Shown piece after piece: positions 44,701 through 52,345 of a DNA stretch of 64,000 nt (positions within the stretch are counted from its first letter, which is position 1; every line of letters begins with the position of its first letter). The stretch covers positions 88,107 through 152,106 of the forward strand of contig NZ_JAEDAJ010000009.1 in assembly GCF_016623465.1 (NCBI RefSeq). Reading direction: 5' to 3'. Below the pieces are notes generated by a model that saw only the letters and a list, made by a program, of their open reading frames with translations, was not told where the DNA came from and did no database searches. Source of the stretch: Brachybacterium halotolerans (GTDB taxonomy: Bacteria; Actinomycetota; Actinomycetes; Actinomycetales; Dermabacteraceae). A program made the position numbers and the translations under genes.

Positions 44701-45537
44701 TCAGCGCGTCCGGGCGATGTGGTCGAGGATCGCGCGCAGCGAGTCCTCGGCGGCACCGCGCAGGGCCGGGTCGAGACCCTCGCCGTAGACCGCGCGCAGC
44801 AGCCGGTCCATGCTCAGGGCGCCCGCCGCGCGGGCCTCCTTCACCTGGGCGATGCGCTCCTCGCGGTGGGAGATCATCGCCTCGATCGCGTCGATCGCCT
44901 CGAGGGGGTCGGTCGCGGGCGAGCCGTGCCCGGGGTGCAGCGAGGAGATGCGCCCGTCGATCGCCAGGGCGCGAAGGATCGCGAGGGACTGCATGTGCTC
45001 GGTGAGGCTGCCGTCGGGCGGGCTGATCACGGTCGAGGAGCCGTCGCCCAGCAGCGTGTCGCCGGTGAGCATGCGTCCGCCGTCGACCAGCAGGCCGAGG
45101 GAGTCGACCGTGTGCCCGGGCAGGTGGATGACATGGCCGACGACGCCGGCCTCGCTGATCAGGGAGGCCGGGGGCTTGCGCGATCCGGCGACGGCACGGG
45201 TGTCAGCCGCCCACAGCGCGACCTCGCAGCCCGTGCGGTTCTGCAGCTGACGGCGCAGGGTGCCGGCGCCGTCGGTGTGGTCGGCGTGGCGATGGGTGAC
45301 GAGCACGCCCACGGGGCGCGAGCCGCAGGCGCGGATGATCGCGGCCAGGTGCTGGGCGTCCAGCGGACCCGGGTCCACGACCCAGGACTCCTCGCCGTCG
45401 CGCAGCACGTAGGTGTTGGTGCCCTGCAGCGTCATCGGCCCCGGGTTGTCCGCGCGGATGAGCTCGAGCGCGACGGGCGGAGCGTCGGGGTCCCTCTGGA
45501 AATCGTCCTGGGCGCCCGCGGGGACGTCGTCCTCCAT
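44701..45537 (-). CDS. MBL-fold metallo-hydrolase (LACTB2-like)
   Basis: The product is 278 residues. NPGPMTLQGTNTYVLRDG begins the fold, THRHADHTDGAG is the HxHxDH zinc motif, VIHLPGHTVDSLGLLVDG supplies the next His, GDTLLG the bridging Asp and LHPGHGS the last His. All ligands of the family are present. LACTB2-like members are nucleases or hydrolases; the substrate here is unknown. The ATG overlaps the stop of the DUF4177 gene by one base, so the two are co-translated. In M. tuberculosis I recall an MBL hydrolase in the same position relative to whiB4/ponA2. Confidence 0.88.
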   Translation of the reverse strand: MEDDVPAGAQDDFQRDPDAPPVALELIRADNPGPMTLQGTNTYVLRDGEESWVVDPGPLDAQHLAAIIRACGSRPVGVLVTHRHADHTDGAGTLRRQLQNRTGCEVALWAADTRAVAGSRKPPASLISEAGVVGHVIHLPGHTVDSLGLLVDGGRMLTGDTLLGDGSSTVISPPDGSLTEHMQSLAILRALAIDGRISSLHPGHGSPATDPLEAIDAIEAMISHREERIAQVKEARAAGALSMDRLLRAVYGEGLDPALRGAAEDSLRAILDHIARTR

Positions 45538-45707
45538 CAGGCGTCCGCGAGGGGGCGCTTCATGTAGGCGACGAGCGACTCGGGGTTCGGGCCGGGGACC
45601 ACCTGCACGAGCTCCCAGCCGTCGGAGCCGTAGTTGTCCAGGATCTGCTTGGTCGCGTGGATCAGCAGGGGCACGGTGATGTACTCGAAGCGCGTCACGG
45701 AGGTCAT
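45537..45707 (-). CDS. DUF4177-type small protein
   Basis: The product is only 56 residues: it starts MTSVTRFEYITVPLLIHATK and continues through NYGSDGWELVQVVPGPNPES to VAYMKRPLADA. The phrase GSDGWELVQVV is the hallmark of DUF4177, a small beta-alpha-beta fold of unknown role. The ATG at 45707 has TAGGCT six nt upstream, so the gene starts a leaderless transcript. The stop overlaps the MBL gene start (TGATG). Confidence 0.85.
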   Translation of the reverse strand: MTSVTRFEYITVPLLIHATKQILDNYGSDGWELVQVVPGPNPESLVAYMKRPLADA

Positions 45708-45713
45708 GCCCCG

Positions 45714-45719
45714 AGCCTA
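45714..45719 (-). promoter_or_regulatory. -10 element for leaderless DUF4177-MBL mRNA
   Basis: TAGGCT on the minus strand, six nt spacer, then the ATG at 45707. Confidence 0.5.
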
Positions 45720-45836
45720 CCGGCCCGTACTCGTGCCTTGGGCGGGCGCGCGGACGCCTAGGGCGGCGCTGTGACGGTCATGGCGCACGGCAGGCGACGC
45801 GTCGGCGAGGCGCAGCGCTTCGGCGACGAGATCGAT

Positions 45837-46139
45837 TCACCCGCCGGCCGCACGGCGTGCGGTGCGGCCCAGCACGTCGTACCAGTCCTCGACGTCGGGA
45901 TGCTGGCGCAGCAGTCGGCGCCGCTCGCGCTCGGTCATGCCGCCCCAGACGCCGAACTCGATCCTGTTGTCGAGCGCGTCGGCCAGGCATTCCATGCGCA
46001 CCGGGCACCCCTGGCACGCGATCTTGATCTTCTGCTGGTCGGCCCCCTGCACGAAGAAGCCGTCCGGATCCAGCTGTGTGCACGCCCCCCGGGCGGCCCA
46101 GCTGCGATCATCCGTGCCGCGGATCCTGCTGATCGTCAC
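45837..46139 (-). CDS. WhiB-family iron-sulfur transcription factor (WhiB4-like position)
   Basis: The product is 100 residues. Cys20, Cys42, Cys45 and Cys51 (C-x21-CxxC-x5-C) bind a 4Fe-4S cluster in this actinobacteria-specific family. GVWGGMTERERRRLL is the WhiB signature turn followed by the basic DNA-contact region. Gene neighbours (divergent ponA2-like PBP, MBL hydrolase) suggest the WhiB4 subgroup, but sequence alone does not settle the paralogue. The GTG start follows GAGGGG. The region upstream is 334 bp and shared with the PBP gene. Confidence 0.93.
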   Translation of the reverse strand: MTISRIRGTDDRSWAARGACTQLDPDGFFVQGADQQKIKIACQGCPVRMECLADALDNRIEFGVWGGMTERERRRLLRQHPDVEDWYDVLGRTARRAAGG

Positions 46140-46182
46140 GAATGTCCCCTCTCGAATCCTCGTCGATCCGTTCTGGTGCGTC

Positions 46183-46212
46183 AGAGTATCGAGATCGGCT
46201 CAGGGGCGCCAA
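46183..46212 (-). promoter_or_regulatory. Candidate whiB promoter
   Basis: On the minus strand TTGGCG (46212-46207) and TACTCT (46188-46183) are 18 nt apart, giving a leader of about 37 nt to the GTG at 46139. The rest of the 46140-46473 region shows no other feature except the PBP promoter. Confidence 0.45.
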
Positions 46213-46461
46213 TCCCGCCTCCGGCCGACCCCCGCCGCCGATCCGGTATCGGCGACGGGACTTCGCACGCGCCGTGCCGGGACGACCGGAGCCATCCGGC
46301 CGCGACCAGGGGCGCGAGCACCACCCACGGACCCCGTCGCCGGCGTCCCGATCCCCCGCGCGATGCACATCCGGGGCCGGGGCAGGATCCACGCGTCCGT
46401 GAGCGCCGGGTGATATGCGCCGGCACGGCCGCGCCTCGTGGTCCGCGCGCGCCGGGGGCCG

Positions 46462-46467
46462 TACTGT
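46462..46467 (+). promoter_or_regulatory. -10 element for leaderless PBP mRNA
   Basis: TACTGT, then six nt (GTTCCC), then the ATG at 46474. This supports 46474 over an upstream GTG in the same frame. Confidence 0.5.
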
Positions 46468-46473
46468 GTTCCC

Positions 46474-48846
46474 ATGGCTGACCGTGACTCCGCTCCGCTC
46501 GGGAACCTCAGCTCCGAGGCGACCTCCGCGTCGCCGACGGGCCCCGCCACCGTGCCCGGAGCCGCGCTGCGCGCGCTGATGCTGCTGCTGGGGATGCTCG
46601 CCGTCGCGGGCATCGCCGGCGTGCTGCTGGCCGCCTTCTTCCTGCCCGCGGTGTCGATGAGCTCGGCCGTCGCGAAGGACGGCGTGGACCTGTTCGACTC
46701 CCTCCCGGCGGAGCTGGAGACCCAGCCGCTGAACGAGGCCAGCCGGATCGAGGCGTCCGACGGGTCGCTGCTCGCGACGTTCTACAGCCAGAACCGCATC
46801 ATGGTCCCGCTCGACGAGATCTCGCCGAACGTCCAGCACGCCGTCGTCGACATCGAGGACCACCGCTTCTACGAGCACGGCGGCATGGACTTCACGGGCA
46901 CGGTCCGCGCGCTCGCGAACAACGCCGCCTCCGGCGCCACCCAGGGCGGTTCGACCCTCACCCAGCAGTACGTGAAGAACGCGCTGCTCATGGACGCCGA
47001 GCAGCGCAACGACAAGGAGGCGCAGGCGGAGGCGACCGAGCAGAGCTACGGCCGCAAGCTGCGCGAGGCGAAGCTCGCGATCTCCCTGGAGAAGCGCTGG
47101 AGCAAGGACGAGGTCCTCAACGCCTATCTCAACGTCGCCCAGTTCGGGCCCTCGCAGTACGGGGTGCAGACCGGCGCCCAGCACTACTTCTCGAAGGACG
47201 CCAAGGACCTGAACCCCGGTGAGGCGGCGCTGCTCGCGGGCATCACGAACTCGCCCAACGGCAACGACCCCGTCGCGAACCCGGAGGCCGCGAAGAAGCG
47301 GCGCAACGAGGTGCTCTCGGCGATGCTCCGCTACGACCACATCACCCAGAAGGAGTACGACAAGTACTCCCAGCAGTCGATCGACGACATGCTGAAGGTC
47401 AAGAACGTGAAGGCGGGCTGCGGCGACGCCGGCACCAACGGCTTCTTCTGCGACTACGTGACCCGGTCCCTGCTGAACGACCCGACCTTCGCGGACACCT
47501 ACGAGGAGCGACAGAAGCTCCTGTACGGCGGCGGCCTCACGATCAAGACGACCCTGGACTCCGACCTCCAGAAGGACGCGCAGGAGATCGTGGACCGCAA
47601 GGTCCCCCAGGACTCCGACAGCGGATTCGGCCACTCGATCGTGACCGTCGAGCCCGGCACGGGCAAGGTCCTCGTGATGGCCGAGAACCGCACCTTCGAT
47701 CCCCACGCGGACGCGAGCGCGGGCGAGACCTCGCTGAACTACAACGTCCCGCAGGCGCTCGGCGGCTCGAGCGGCTTCCCCGTCGGCTCGACGTTCAAGC
47801 CCTACGTGCTCACCGACTGGCTCGAGCACGGCAAGTCGATCTACGACAAGGTCGGCACGGCCCGCCAGACCTTGAAGACCTTCCCTGCGCAGTGCCTGGA
47901 CCGCGGGCGCTGGTACGAGACCCAGGGCTACAACCCGGACAACGCGGTCTCCGTGCCGCTGTCTGCCCAGGAGACGGTGCTGAACGCGACCAAGTTCTCC
48001 GTGAACACTGCCTACGCGAACATGGCCCGCCAGCTCGACCTGTGCGACATCGCCGAGCAGGCCCGGTCGCTGGGTGCGATCCCCGCGACCTACAACCCCT
48101 TCGACAAGTCCACCTGGGACATGTCGATCGAGGACATGTACGGCACCGAGCTCGCACCCTCCGTGGTGGTCCTGGGCGAGCTGCGCATCTCGGCGCTCGA
48201 CCAGGCCGCGGCCTACGCGACCTTCGCCGCCGAGGGCACCTACTGCAAGCCCACCGGCATCTCCGAGGTCATCGACCGCGACGGCAAGAAGATGAAGGAC
48301 GTCGGCGCCGGGCAGTGCGAGCAGAAGATCGACAAGAAGACCGCCGACCAGGTCGCCTGGACCCTCGAGCAGGACCTCAAGGACCCGCGGGCGACGGGCA
48401 AGGGCAAGGTCATCCCGGGCCATGACGCCGGCGGCAAGACCGGCACCTCCGGTTCCCAGTTCCACACCTGGTATGTCGGCTTCACCCGCCAGATGTCGAC
48501 CGCTGTGTGGTTCGGCAACCCCACGCGCAACGTCCGCCCCGGTGGGTTCTCCGTGGACGGCGAGTACCTCGAGCGGGGCAAGGTCTGGGGCAACACCGTC
48601 TCCCTGCCCACCTGGCAGGAGTTCATGATCAAGGCCCACAAGGGTCTGCCGGACGAGAAGTTCCCGAAGCAGCCGGCGGGCGCTCCCAAGGACACCGACC
48701 CGGGCAACGGCAGCGGGGGCACCGTCGACACGGGTGGAGCGGCCGGCGGCACCAACGACACCGGCGGAGCCGCAGGCGGCGACGGCGGGGACGCGGGCGG
48801 CGACGGCGGGGACCAGGACTCCGGCGACCAGGACACCGGCAACTGA
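46474..48846 (+). CDS. Class A penicillin-binding protein (PonA2-like)
   Basis: The product is 790 residues: a cytoplasmic tail, one TM helix (ALMLLLGMLAVAGIAGVLLA), a GT51 glycosyltransferase domain and a transpeptidase domain. GT51 motifs are EDHRFYEHGGMD and QGGSTLTQQYVKN. Transpeptidase motifs are STFK (serine nucleophile, GSTFKPYVLTDW), SVN (FSVNTAYANM) and KTGTSG. It polymerises and cross-links peptidoglycan outside the membrane. Unlike many PonA2 proteins no PASTA domain follows; the tail is Gly/Asp/Thr-rich. It is divergent from whiB, with a metallophosphoesterase and tRNA-Pro downstream. The start is probably leaderless. Confidence 0.93.
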   Translation: MADRDSAPLGNLSSEATSASPTGPATVPGAALRALMLLLGMLAVAGIAGVLLAAFFLPAVSMSSAVAKDGVDLFDSLPAELETQPLNEASRIEASDGSLLATFYSQNRIMVPLDEISPNVQHAVVDIEDHRFYEHGGMDFTGTVRALANNAASGATQGGSTLTQQYVKNALLMDAEQRNDKEAQAEATEQSYGRKLREAKLAISLEKRWSKDEVLNAYLNVAQFGPSQYGVQTGAQHYFSKDAKDLNPGEAALLAGITNSPNGNDPVANPEAAKKRRNEVLSAMLRYDHITQKEYDKYSQQSIDDMLKVKNVKAGCGDAGTNGFFCDYVTRSLLNDPTFADTYEERQKLLYGGGLTIKTTLDSDLQKDAQEIVDRKVPQDSDSGFGHSIVTVEPGTGKVLVMAENRTFDPHADASAGETSLNYNVPQALGGSSGFPVGSTFKPYVLTDWLEHGKSIYDKVGTARQTLKTFPAQCLDRGRWYETQGYNPDNAVSVPLSAQETVLNATKFSVNTAYANMARQLDLCDIAEQARSLGAIPATYNPFDKSTWDMSIEDMYGTELAPSVVVLGELRISALDQAAAYATFAAEGTYCKPTGISEVIDRDGKKMKDVGAGQCEQKIDKKTADQVAWTLEQDLKDPRATGKGKVIPGHDAGGKTGTSGSQFHTWYVGFTRQMSTAVWFGNPTRNVRPGGFSVDGEYLERGKVWGNTVSLPTWQEFMIKAHKGLPDEKFPKQPAGAPKDTDPGNGSGGTVDTGGAAGGTNDTGGAAGGDGGDAGGDGGDQDSGDQDTGN

Positions 48847-48860
48847 GCGGGCGAGCGAGC

Positions 48861-49916
48861 ATGAGCCGCCCCCGTTCCTGCGGCGCGGGCGCCCGGCGCG
48901 CCGCACTGGCCCTCGCCGGAGCCGGCGCGGCCGCCGCCGCAGCGGCCCACGTCTGGTCCCGGTACGTCGAGATCCACCGCTTCACCGTGCGCGAGCACGA
49001 GCTGCGGATCCTGCCTCCCGGCACCCGCCCGGTGCGCATCCTACACTTCAGCGACGCCCACCTGATGCCCGACCAGGCACGCAAGATCGCCTTCCTGCGC
49101 CATCTCGAGACGCTCAAGCCGCACCTGGTGATCGACACCGGCGACAACATCGCCTCCGCGGCCTCCATCCCCGTGTTGGCCGACGCGATCGACCCCCTGC
49201 TGCGCCGTCCGGGCGCGTTCGCGATGGGTTCGAACGACATGTTCGCGCCGCACCGCAAGAACCCGCTGCGCTACTTCCTGCGCGATCCCCGGCCCGAGGG
49301 GTTCACGAAGCGCCACCGCGAGCCCGACCTGCCCCTCGGCTCCCTGCGCAGCGCGCTCACCTCCCACGGCTGGAAGGACCTCACCAACACCCGCGCGAGC
49401 CTCCGCCTCACGGGGCTGCAGGTGGACCTCGTGGGCGTGGACGATCCGCACCTCGAGCGCGATCAGTTCCCAGCGCCGGATGCGGCGCGGGGTGCGGCGC
49501 CGGATGCGGCGCGGGGCGCGACGGGGGAAGCGGGGGCCGACGGGACCGGACGGACGCCTGCCGCAGAAGCCGCCGCGACCTCCACCCGGGCCGACGAGGC
49601 CCCCGCCGCCGATGTCCCGCACCTGCGGATCGGCGTCGCCCACGCGCCGTACCAGCGCGTCCTCGATGCCTTCGTGGACGACGGGGCGCAGCTGATCTTC
49701 GCCGGCCACACCCATGGCGGACAGCTGCGCATGCCCGGCGTCGGCGCCCTGGTCACGAACTGCGACCTGCCCCGTGCCCAGGCCCGGGGCCTCTCCACCT
49801 GGCGCGGCGTGCCGCTCAACGTGAGCGGAGGGCTCGGCGCGAACCCCTACTCGAACTTCCGCTTCGCCAATCCGCCGGAGGCGACCTTGCTCACGTTGCG
49901 CCCTCAGCGGCGCTGA
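48861..49916 (+). CDS. Membrane-anchored metallophosphoesterase
   Basis: The product is 351 residues. An N-terminal Ala-rich hydrophobic stretch (AALALAGAGAAAAAAAHVW) is an anchor or signal. The calcineurin-like core has ILHFSDAHL (DxH), VIDTGDNIA (GD), MGSNDMF (the GNH/GND position) and FAGHTHGGQLRM (GHxH). A low-complexity insert (APDAARGAAPDAARG) lies near residue 215. Related proteins hydrolyse phosphodiesters, UDP-sugars or lipid headgroups; substrate unknown. The ATG at 48861 is 14 bp after the PBP stop; in M. tuberculosis the same pair is adjacent. The tRNA-Pro gene follows. Confidence 0.88.
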   Translation: MSRPRSCGAGARRAALALAGAGAAAAAAAHVWSRYVEIHRFTVREHELRILPPGTRPVRILHFSDAHLMPDQARKIAFLRHLETLKPHLVIDTGDNIASAASIPVLADAIDPLLRRPGAFAMGSNDMFAPHRKNPLRYFLRDPRPEGFTKRHREPDLPLGSLRSALTSHGWKDLTNTRASLRLTGLQVDLVGVDDPHLERDQFPAPDAARGAAPDAARGATGEAGADGTGRTPAAEAAATSTRADEAPAADVPHLRIGVAHAPYQRVLDAFVDDGAQLIFAGHTHGGQLRMPGVGALVTNCDLPRAQARGLSTWRGVPLNVSGGLGANPYSNFRFANPPEATLLTLRPQRR

Positions 49917-49996
49917 GAGGTCGCGACCACCGCGGGCGGCTTGGTATCGTTGCTCGTCGGAGAGCGGCGCTCGCGTCTGCTCGCCGAACACGACCT

Positions 49997-50075
<79 letters not shown>

Positions 50076-50077
50076 TG

Positions 50078-50109
50078 ATGAAGGGCTCCGCTGCGGCGGG
50101 GCCCTTCGT
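50078..50109 (+). terminator. Hairpin immediately after tRNA-Pro
   Basis: GAAGGGC (50080-50086) pairs with GCCCTTC (50101-50107), and wobble pairs extend the stem, five nt past the tRNA CCA. No T-tract is visible. The right arm is also the first unit of the tandem repeat that follows. Confidence 0.45.
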
Positions 50110-50231
50110 CATATCCGGGGCCTTCGCCATGTCCGAGCCCTTCGTCGTGTTCGGGTCTCGTCGTCGTGTCCGGAGCCCTTCGTGATGTCCGGCGCCCGTC
50201 GTCGCGCCCGGGCCCCCGTCACGTCCGGGGG
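50102..50231. repeat. Degenerate ~19-bp tandem repeat beside tRNA-Pro
   Basis: Seven units of the type CCCTTCGTCATATCCGGGG (17-19 bp each) run from 50102 to 50231. They share the CCTTCGTC...TCCGG pattern. No gene is visible here. Confidence 0.75.
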
Positions 50232-50629
50232 TGCTCGGCGACTGACAGATCGACGGCAAGGAAGACACCGGTGGCGGTTTCGGAATTATCGGCTGCACCG
50301 GCAGCACCTGCAGCCTCCGCGGCGTCAGGAGCCCGCGGGCGCTCCCGGGCGGCGCCGGCCGGGCGGCGGGGCATGTCACGCATCGGCGTATAGCGGACAT
50401 CTCTGCCATATATGGCAGAGATGTCCGCTATACGCCGGTCGCCGACACCAGCCCGACCGCCCCCTCGCACTCCTCAAGGCCCTCGCGCACTCCTCGAGGT
50501 CCTCTCGCACCCTCCCGCAGCCCGAAAAGGGCCACTCGCACCCCGTCGAACACCCCTGAATCACAACGGTGTGATTAACATATCGAATTTGGACATCGAC
50601 GGTGCGACACGGCGAAAATCGTCGATTTA
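50232..50629. other. Intergenic stretch with palindrome and A/T-rich zone
   Basis: No supported gene. It contains the family A palindrome at 50384-50437. From about 50570 the G+C content falls sharply (near 45% to 50660), which is exceptional in this window. Open frames near 50400 are translations of the palindrome. Confidence 0.55.
50384..50437. repeat. Palindromic element, family A copy 3
   Basis: A perfect 54-nt palindrome with 27-nt arms and no loop, centred on CCATATATGG. Inner core TCTCTGCCATATATGGCAGA. It lies about 310 bp past tRNA-Pro. Confidence 0.93.
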
Positions 50630-50674
50630 GTTAAAATCTTGGCAAAGGCCCTTGATAGCAGTCGCAAAGGCCCT
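50630..50674 (+). promoter_or_regulatory. Phased 11-bp boxes and A/T-rich promoter zone of the NlpC/P60 gene
   Basis: GTTAAAATCTT (50630), GGCAAAGGCCC (50641), TTGATAGCAGT (50652) and CGCAAAGGCCC (50663) follow each other in exact 11-nt steps. This is the same G(T/G)TAAAA/GGCAAA spacing seen upstream of the Rpf-like gene at 39390. A GCAAAGGCCCT direct repeat is exactly two helical turns apart. Binding by an MtrA-type regulator is inferred. The gap to the ATG at 50888 is about 210 nt and contains two short hairpins (50709-50732 and 50734-50761). Confidence 0.4.
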
Positions 50675-50887
50675 GCGTGAAGGGCCTGGGTGTGCCCATA
50701 CAGTGACCACGGTGCCTCTCCCCAGGCACCGTTCGAGAAGTCGCTCCCGCCACCGTTCTCGATCACTTCCTCACTTCCCTGGGTGGCGGGCGCAGCGGAC
50801 CCCTCGGGTGTCGCCTCTCGGGTGTCGCTTCCCGTGGGCGGAACGCGATCGGTGGCTGTGCGGCGACAGAGAAAGCGACCTCATCCG

Positions 50888-51976
50888 ATGTTCCGCTCCA
50901 GCGCCCCGCGCACGCATCGCGCCGCGGGCCCTGCCGTGATCGACTACCGGGGCCTCACGGCTCCCGTCGGTCGCACTGTCGGCGGTCTCGCCGTCGTCGG
51001 TGCCGTGACGGCCACGGCCTCCCTGCAGGCCATGGGTTCCGCCGATGCAGCAACCACCCCAGCCCCCACTCACCCGGCCACCACCGCGCCGACCTCGCCC
51101 CTCGCGGGCGCGACCGCCGCGACTGCCGCGAAGTCCCTGGCCCCCGCCGCCTACTCGAACGTGAAGCTCCGCTACGGCGCACGCGGATCGGCCGTGTCGG
51201 AGCTGCAGCGCCGCCTCCGCTCGCACGGTTCGGGCATCGCGGTCGACGGCGTCTTCGGGTCGAAGACCCTCAGCGCCGTGAAGTCGTTCCAGCGCAGCGC
51301 CGGCATCGGCGTCGACGGGGTCGTCGGCCCCAAGACCTGGAACGCCCTCGGGTCCTCCGCATCCACGGGATCCTCCTCGTCGAGCCAGCCGAAGCTGCGC
51401 AGCGGCTCCCGCGGCACGGCGGTCAGCACCCTGCAGAAGCAGCTGAACAAGCACGGTGCAGGCATCTCGGTCGACGGCGTCTTCGGGTCGAAGACCCTGA
51501 GCTCCGTCAAGGCCTTCCAGCGCGCGGCCGGCATCTCCGCCGACGGCGTGGTCGGACCCAACACCTGGTCGAAGCTGTCCTCGAGCAGCGCGACCATCGG
51601 CGGGTCCGGTTCCTCGAGCGGCTCCTTCAACGGGCAGAGCATCATCGCCAAGGCCCGCAGCGTGAAGGGGACCAAGTACACGTGGGGCGGCTCGAGCCCC
51701 TCCACCGGATTCGACTGCTCGGGCCTGGTGAAGTACGCCTACAACGCGAACGGCATCACCGTGCCCCGCACGGCGAAGCAGCAGACGTTCGCAGGCCGGA
51801 TCATCCCCCAGTCGCAGGCGCAGCCCGGCGACCTGGTGGCCTTCACCGGCAACGACTACGGGCACATCGGCATCTATGTGGGCAACAACCAGATCATCGA
51901 TGCCTCGGGCTCGCAGCAGAAGGTCGTGGAGCGCACCATCTGGAGCGATCCGCACGTCTTCGTGACCTACCGCTGA
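50888..51976 (+). CDS. NlpC/P60 peptidoglycan endopeptidase with two peptidoglycan-binding domains
   Basis: The product is 362 residues. A signal-like segment (GRTVGGLAVVGAVTATASLQ) precedes two PG_binding_1 units (YSNVKLRYGARGSAVSELQ... and LRSGSRGTAVSTLQKQL..., each with the phrase VDGVFGSKTLS) and the NlpC/P60 domain. Catalytic Cys is in FDCSGLVKYAY and His in YGHIGIYVG. It hydrolyses the D-Glu-DAP-type bond of stem peptides outside the cell. The ATG at 50888 is preceded by GAGAAAG; the 66-residue longer frame lacks coding character. A terminator follows at 52057. Confidence 0.93.
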   Translation: MFRSSAPRTHRAAGPAVIDYRGLTAPVGRTVGGLAVVGAVTATASLQAMGSADAATTPAPTHPATTAPTSPLAGATAATAAKSLAPAAYSNVKLRYGARGSAVSELQRRLRSHGSGIAVDGVFGSKTLSAVKSFQRSAGIGVDGVVGPKTWNALGSSASTGSSSSSQPKLRSGSRGTAVSTLQKQLNKHGAGISVDGVFGSKTLSSVKAFQRAAGISADGVVGPNTWSKLSSSSATIGGSGSSSGSFNGQSIIAKARSVKGTKYTWGGSSPSTGFDCSGLVKYAYNANGITVPRTAKQQTFAGRIIPQSQAQPGDLVAFTGNDYGHIGIYVGNNQIIDASGSQQKVVERTIWSDPHVFVTYR

Positions 51977-52056
51977 TCAGCGCAGGCCACCCGGACCACG
52001 TCATGCCTGCTCGGTGCTGAGCGCACCAACGGGAAGGAGCAGGACGGCGTGTGAGG

Positions 52057-52087
52057 AGCCCGGTCGGGGAACCGACCGGGCTTCTCT
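52057..52087 (+). terminator. Intrinsic terminator after the NlpC/P60 gene
   Basis: An 11-bp stem AGCCCGGTCGG/CCGACCGGGCT closes the tetraloop GGAA and is followed by TCTCT. It is the most conventional terminator in the window. Confidence 0.75.
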
Positions 52088-52191
52088 GCGTCCGGGGCGG
52101 TTCGCCGCGCGTCGGACCCTCGGAACCGCCGCCCCGCCGCCCGCCGGCACCCCGGCACGACCGGTCGCGTCGGCCCAGCGCGACCGAGCGC

Positions 52192-52287
52192 GTCGGCCCG
52201 ACACGTCCGATGGTCGTCGGCCCGACACGTCCGATGGTCGTCGGCCCGACACGTCCGAAGGTCGGCGGCCCGTCACGTCCGGTGGGC
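52192..52287. repeat. Four 24-bp tandem units
   Basis: Units beginning GTCGGCCCGACACGTCCGAT repeat four times with an exact 24-nt period; the first two are identical and the last has drifted. Located just upstream of the GH20 gene. Confidence 0.9.
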
Positions 52288-52345
52288 GCCGGAGTCTGTG
52301 ACAGACTTGACCTGCAGCACATCCCGGTCAAGGAGGATCCCTCGC

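Larger units (their letters stand above)
51977..52345. other. Intergenic region between NlpC/P60 and GH20 genes
   Basis: This is 369 bp. It holds the terminator at 52057-52087, a 24-bp tandem repeat at 52192-52287 and the ribosome site AAGGAGGA (52330-52337) of the GH20 gene. Nothing else was found. Confidence 0.6.
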
